Below, one piece after another: positions 15,751 through 16,588 of a stretch of DNA of 16,588 nt. How positions within the stretch are numbered: position 1 is the first letter of the stretch; each line of letters opens with the position of its first letter. Position numbers and translations under genes: made by a program. This DNA is from Methanobacterium sp. UBA410 (GTDB lineage Archaea > Methanobacteriota > Methanobacteria > Methanobacteriales > Methanobacteriaceae): the NCBI GenBank assembly GCA_002498385.1, contig DAHH01000002.1:109419-126006 (forward strand). The letters are read 5' to 3'. The notes under the pieces are model-generated. The model saw only the letters and a list, made by a program, of their open reading frames with translations. It was not told where the DNA came from and did not search any database.

Positions 15751-15820
15751 CCCCAGTTTTATACCCTGTGCATGTTTTACACTTGATCGTATCCAACTTC
15801 TGTTTGATAAGTTCTTCACA

Positions 15821-15833
15821 AAAAGTTATATCG
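15821..15833 (+). promoter_or_regulatory. BRE/TATA-like element of the UPF0216 gene
   Basis: AAAAGTTATATCG at 15821-15833 resembles an archaeal BRE plus TATA box. Transcription would start near 15852-15857, almost at the ATG at 15858, so the message may be nearly leaderless; this agrees with the absence of a Shine-Dalgarno sequence. Read on the other strand, the same bases give GATATAACT, which could serve the divergent gene. Confidence 0.45.
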
Positions 15834-15857
15834 CACAACATAGATAAGCTTAACAAT

Positions 15858-16265
15858 ATGACAGGTGATTTTAACCGGGCTGACAGGCTGGTGAAAAAAC
15901 AGATCCTGAGCCTTAACAGGCACCTTCCACGGCGTAGAAAAACTTTGAAAGAACTTTTAGCTGAGGAAAGGCCTCACGTTGTGGGTGCCGATGGTACAAG
16001 GCACAGGTTCAAAACAGAGGAGCTTGAGAAAATTGCAGGTATGCTGCCAGAATCAGAGCATCATCTCCTGAAACTACCAGTTTACATAGGTATAGAATCA
16101 AACACATCAGGTGTTGTAATAAGTGGCAGGATCGAGACACGGTTGGTGTGCATGATCCTGGACATTGAACCTGTTTCTGGAGAACTTTTCATATACAGGC
16201 CAGATGTAAAAGTCTTAAGAAGAGAATTCCCAACAACAACCCAGTACATATTCCTTGTGAGGTGA
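15858..16265 (+). CDS. UPF0216 (DUF61) family protein
   Basis: A 135-residue archaeal protein of unknown function matching UPF0216/DUF61. Family traits can be read along the length: LNRHLPRRRKTLKELLAEERP (19-39), GADGTRHRFKTEELEKIAGMLPE (43-65), LKLPVYIGIES (71-81), and a C-terminal IYRPDVKVLRREFPTTTQYIF (112-132). Many Arg and Lys residues in the N-terminal helix suggest nucleic-acid or phosphate contact, but no function is established. ATG at 15858 was chosen because the family-like sequence begins there and a TATA box lies about 27 bp upstream; an in-frame ATG at 15768 would lie upstream of that box. Its last six bases, AGGTGA, double as the ribosome binding site of the next small gene. 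Confidence 0.88.
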   Translation: MTGDFNRADRLVKKQILSLNRHLPRRRKTLKELLAEERPHVVGADGTRHRFKTEELEKIAGMLPESEHHLLKLPVYIGIESNTSGVVISGRIETRLVCMILDIEPVSGELFIYRPDVKVLRREFPTTTQYIFLVR

Positions 16266-16270
16266 CATAA

Positions 16271-16420
16271 GTGAACCCAGACCCCCTAGAAGATTTAATA
16301 GATGACCCAGACAAACGCGCAAAGGTTTTCATGTATTTTACAATAGCACTTATCGTATCAACCTTCATGATAGCCATTGGAACCATTATATTCATTCTTC
16401 ATATACTGAAGATAATTTAA
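16271..16420 (+). CDS. Small single-pass membrane protein (49 residues)
   Basis: A short gene starting with GTG. A perfect Shine-Dalgarno sequence, AGGTGA at 16260-16265, lies five bases before the start and includes the UPF0216 stop codon, so the two genes are probably translated together. The N terminus (2-18) is acidic and proline-containing (NPDPLEDLIDDPDKRAK). Residues about 19-46 are strongly hydrophobic (VFMYFTIALIVSTFMIAIGT onwards), forming one membrane helix, and the protein ends HILKII. The acidic head and the lysine after the helix leave topology open. I do not recognise a family; the function is unknown. Confidence 0.75.
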   Translation: MNPDPLEDLIDDPDKRAKVFMYFTIALIVSTFMIAIGTIIFILHILKII

Positions 16421-16439
16421 TTTGATCTGTTCAATTTGA

Positions 16440-16464
16440 TTAATTCTTTTTTAAATTATTTTTA
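16440..16464 (+). terminator. T-rich probable terminator after the UPF0216 pair
   Basis: After the small membrane gene the plus strand shows TTCTTTTTT and TTATTTTT runs (about 16444-16463) without a GC-rich stem, as for archaeal intrinsic terminators. The last roughly 120 bases of the window are AT-rich, and I see no gene in them. Confidence 0.4.
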
Positions 16465-16588
16465 AGATTGGAAATGTCATCAAAACAGAAAAAAAATATT
16501 TTTAAACAGGTATTCCTTTTTAAACAGCTAACTTCTAAACAGATACCCTAATTAGAAGAGCAAACTAAATTTTAAACCATAAATTTTA

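Noticed and set aside
15768..15857. Upstream ATG giving a longer UPF0216 protein
   Set aside because: The added residues are unlike the family and the likely promoter lies inside this stretch.

Overview
The window reads as chromosomal DNA from a low-G+C methanogenic archaeon, most likely Methanobacteriales (Methanobacterium-like). The evidence is a complete A1AO ATP synthase operon in the order H-I-K-E-C-F-A-B-D, a proteolipid fused from two hairpins, archaeal ribosome binding sites of the GGTGAT/GGAGG type, AT-rich spacers with T-tract terminators, and archaea-restricted families (UPF0216/DUF61 and a probable DUF22 protein). Identification is by reading motifs; no database search was run.

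Region 1 (1-309) is AT-rich and gene-free, with several T-tracts that probably terminate a gene upstream of the window. Region 2 (310-4947) holds four plus-strand genes for organic-acid-type enzymes: an MmgE/PrpD dehydratase-family protein with a lysine-rich minisatellite insert, a U32-peptidase-like probable TIM-barrel protein, a divergent class I fumarase alpha-subunit homologue without an adjacent beta subunit, and a short citrate synthase/citryl-CoA lyase-like protein. They are separated by 131-219 bp spacers, so they may not be one operon. Their shared substrate is unknown.

Region 3 (5079-14266) is the ATP synthase operon: peripheral stalk (H, E), membrane motor (I, K), central stalk (C, F, D) and catalytic head (A, B), followed by a probable DUF22 gene whose start overlaps the ahaD stop. 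Genes are tightly packed, with ATGA overlaps at C/F and F/A and strong Shine-Dalgarno sequences before K, E and C. The proteolipid carries a Gln/Glu-Thr/Tyr Na+-ligand signature in both hairpins, which predicts Na+ coupling. It also contains a 71-bp exact internal repeat, suggesting recent gene conversion. Subunit C has a hydrophobic N-terminal segment that looks like a membrane anchor.

Region 4 (14267-16588) is AT-rich and more sparsely coded. Two minus-strand hypothetical genes (a coiled-coil protein and a small protein of unknown type) lie next to a divergent plus-strand pair: UPF0216 and an immediately downstream 49-residue single-pass membrane protein that starts with GTG. Several short palindromes in the spacers are candidate operators.

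No rRNA, tRNA, CRISPR array, insertion sequence or prophage gene was recognised.
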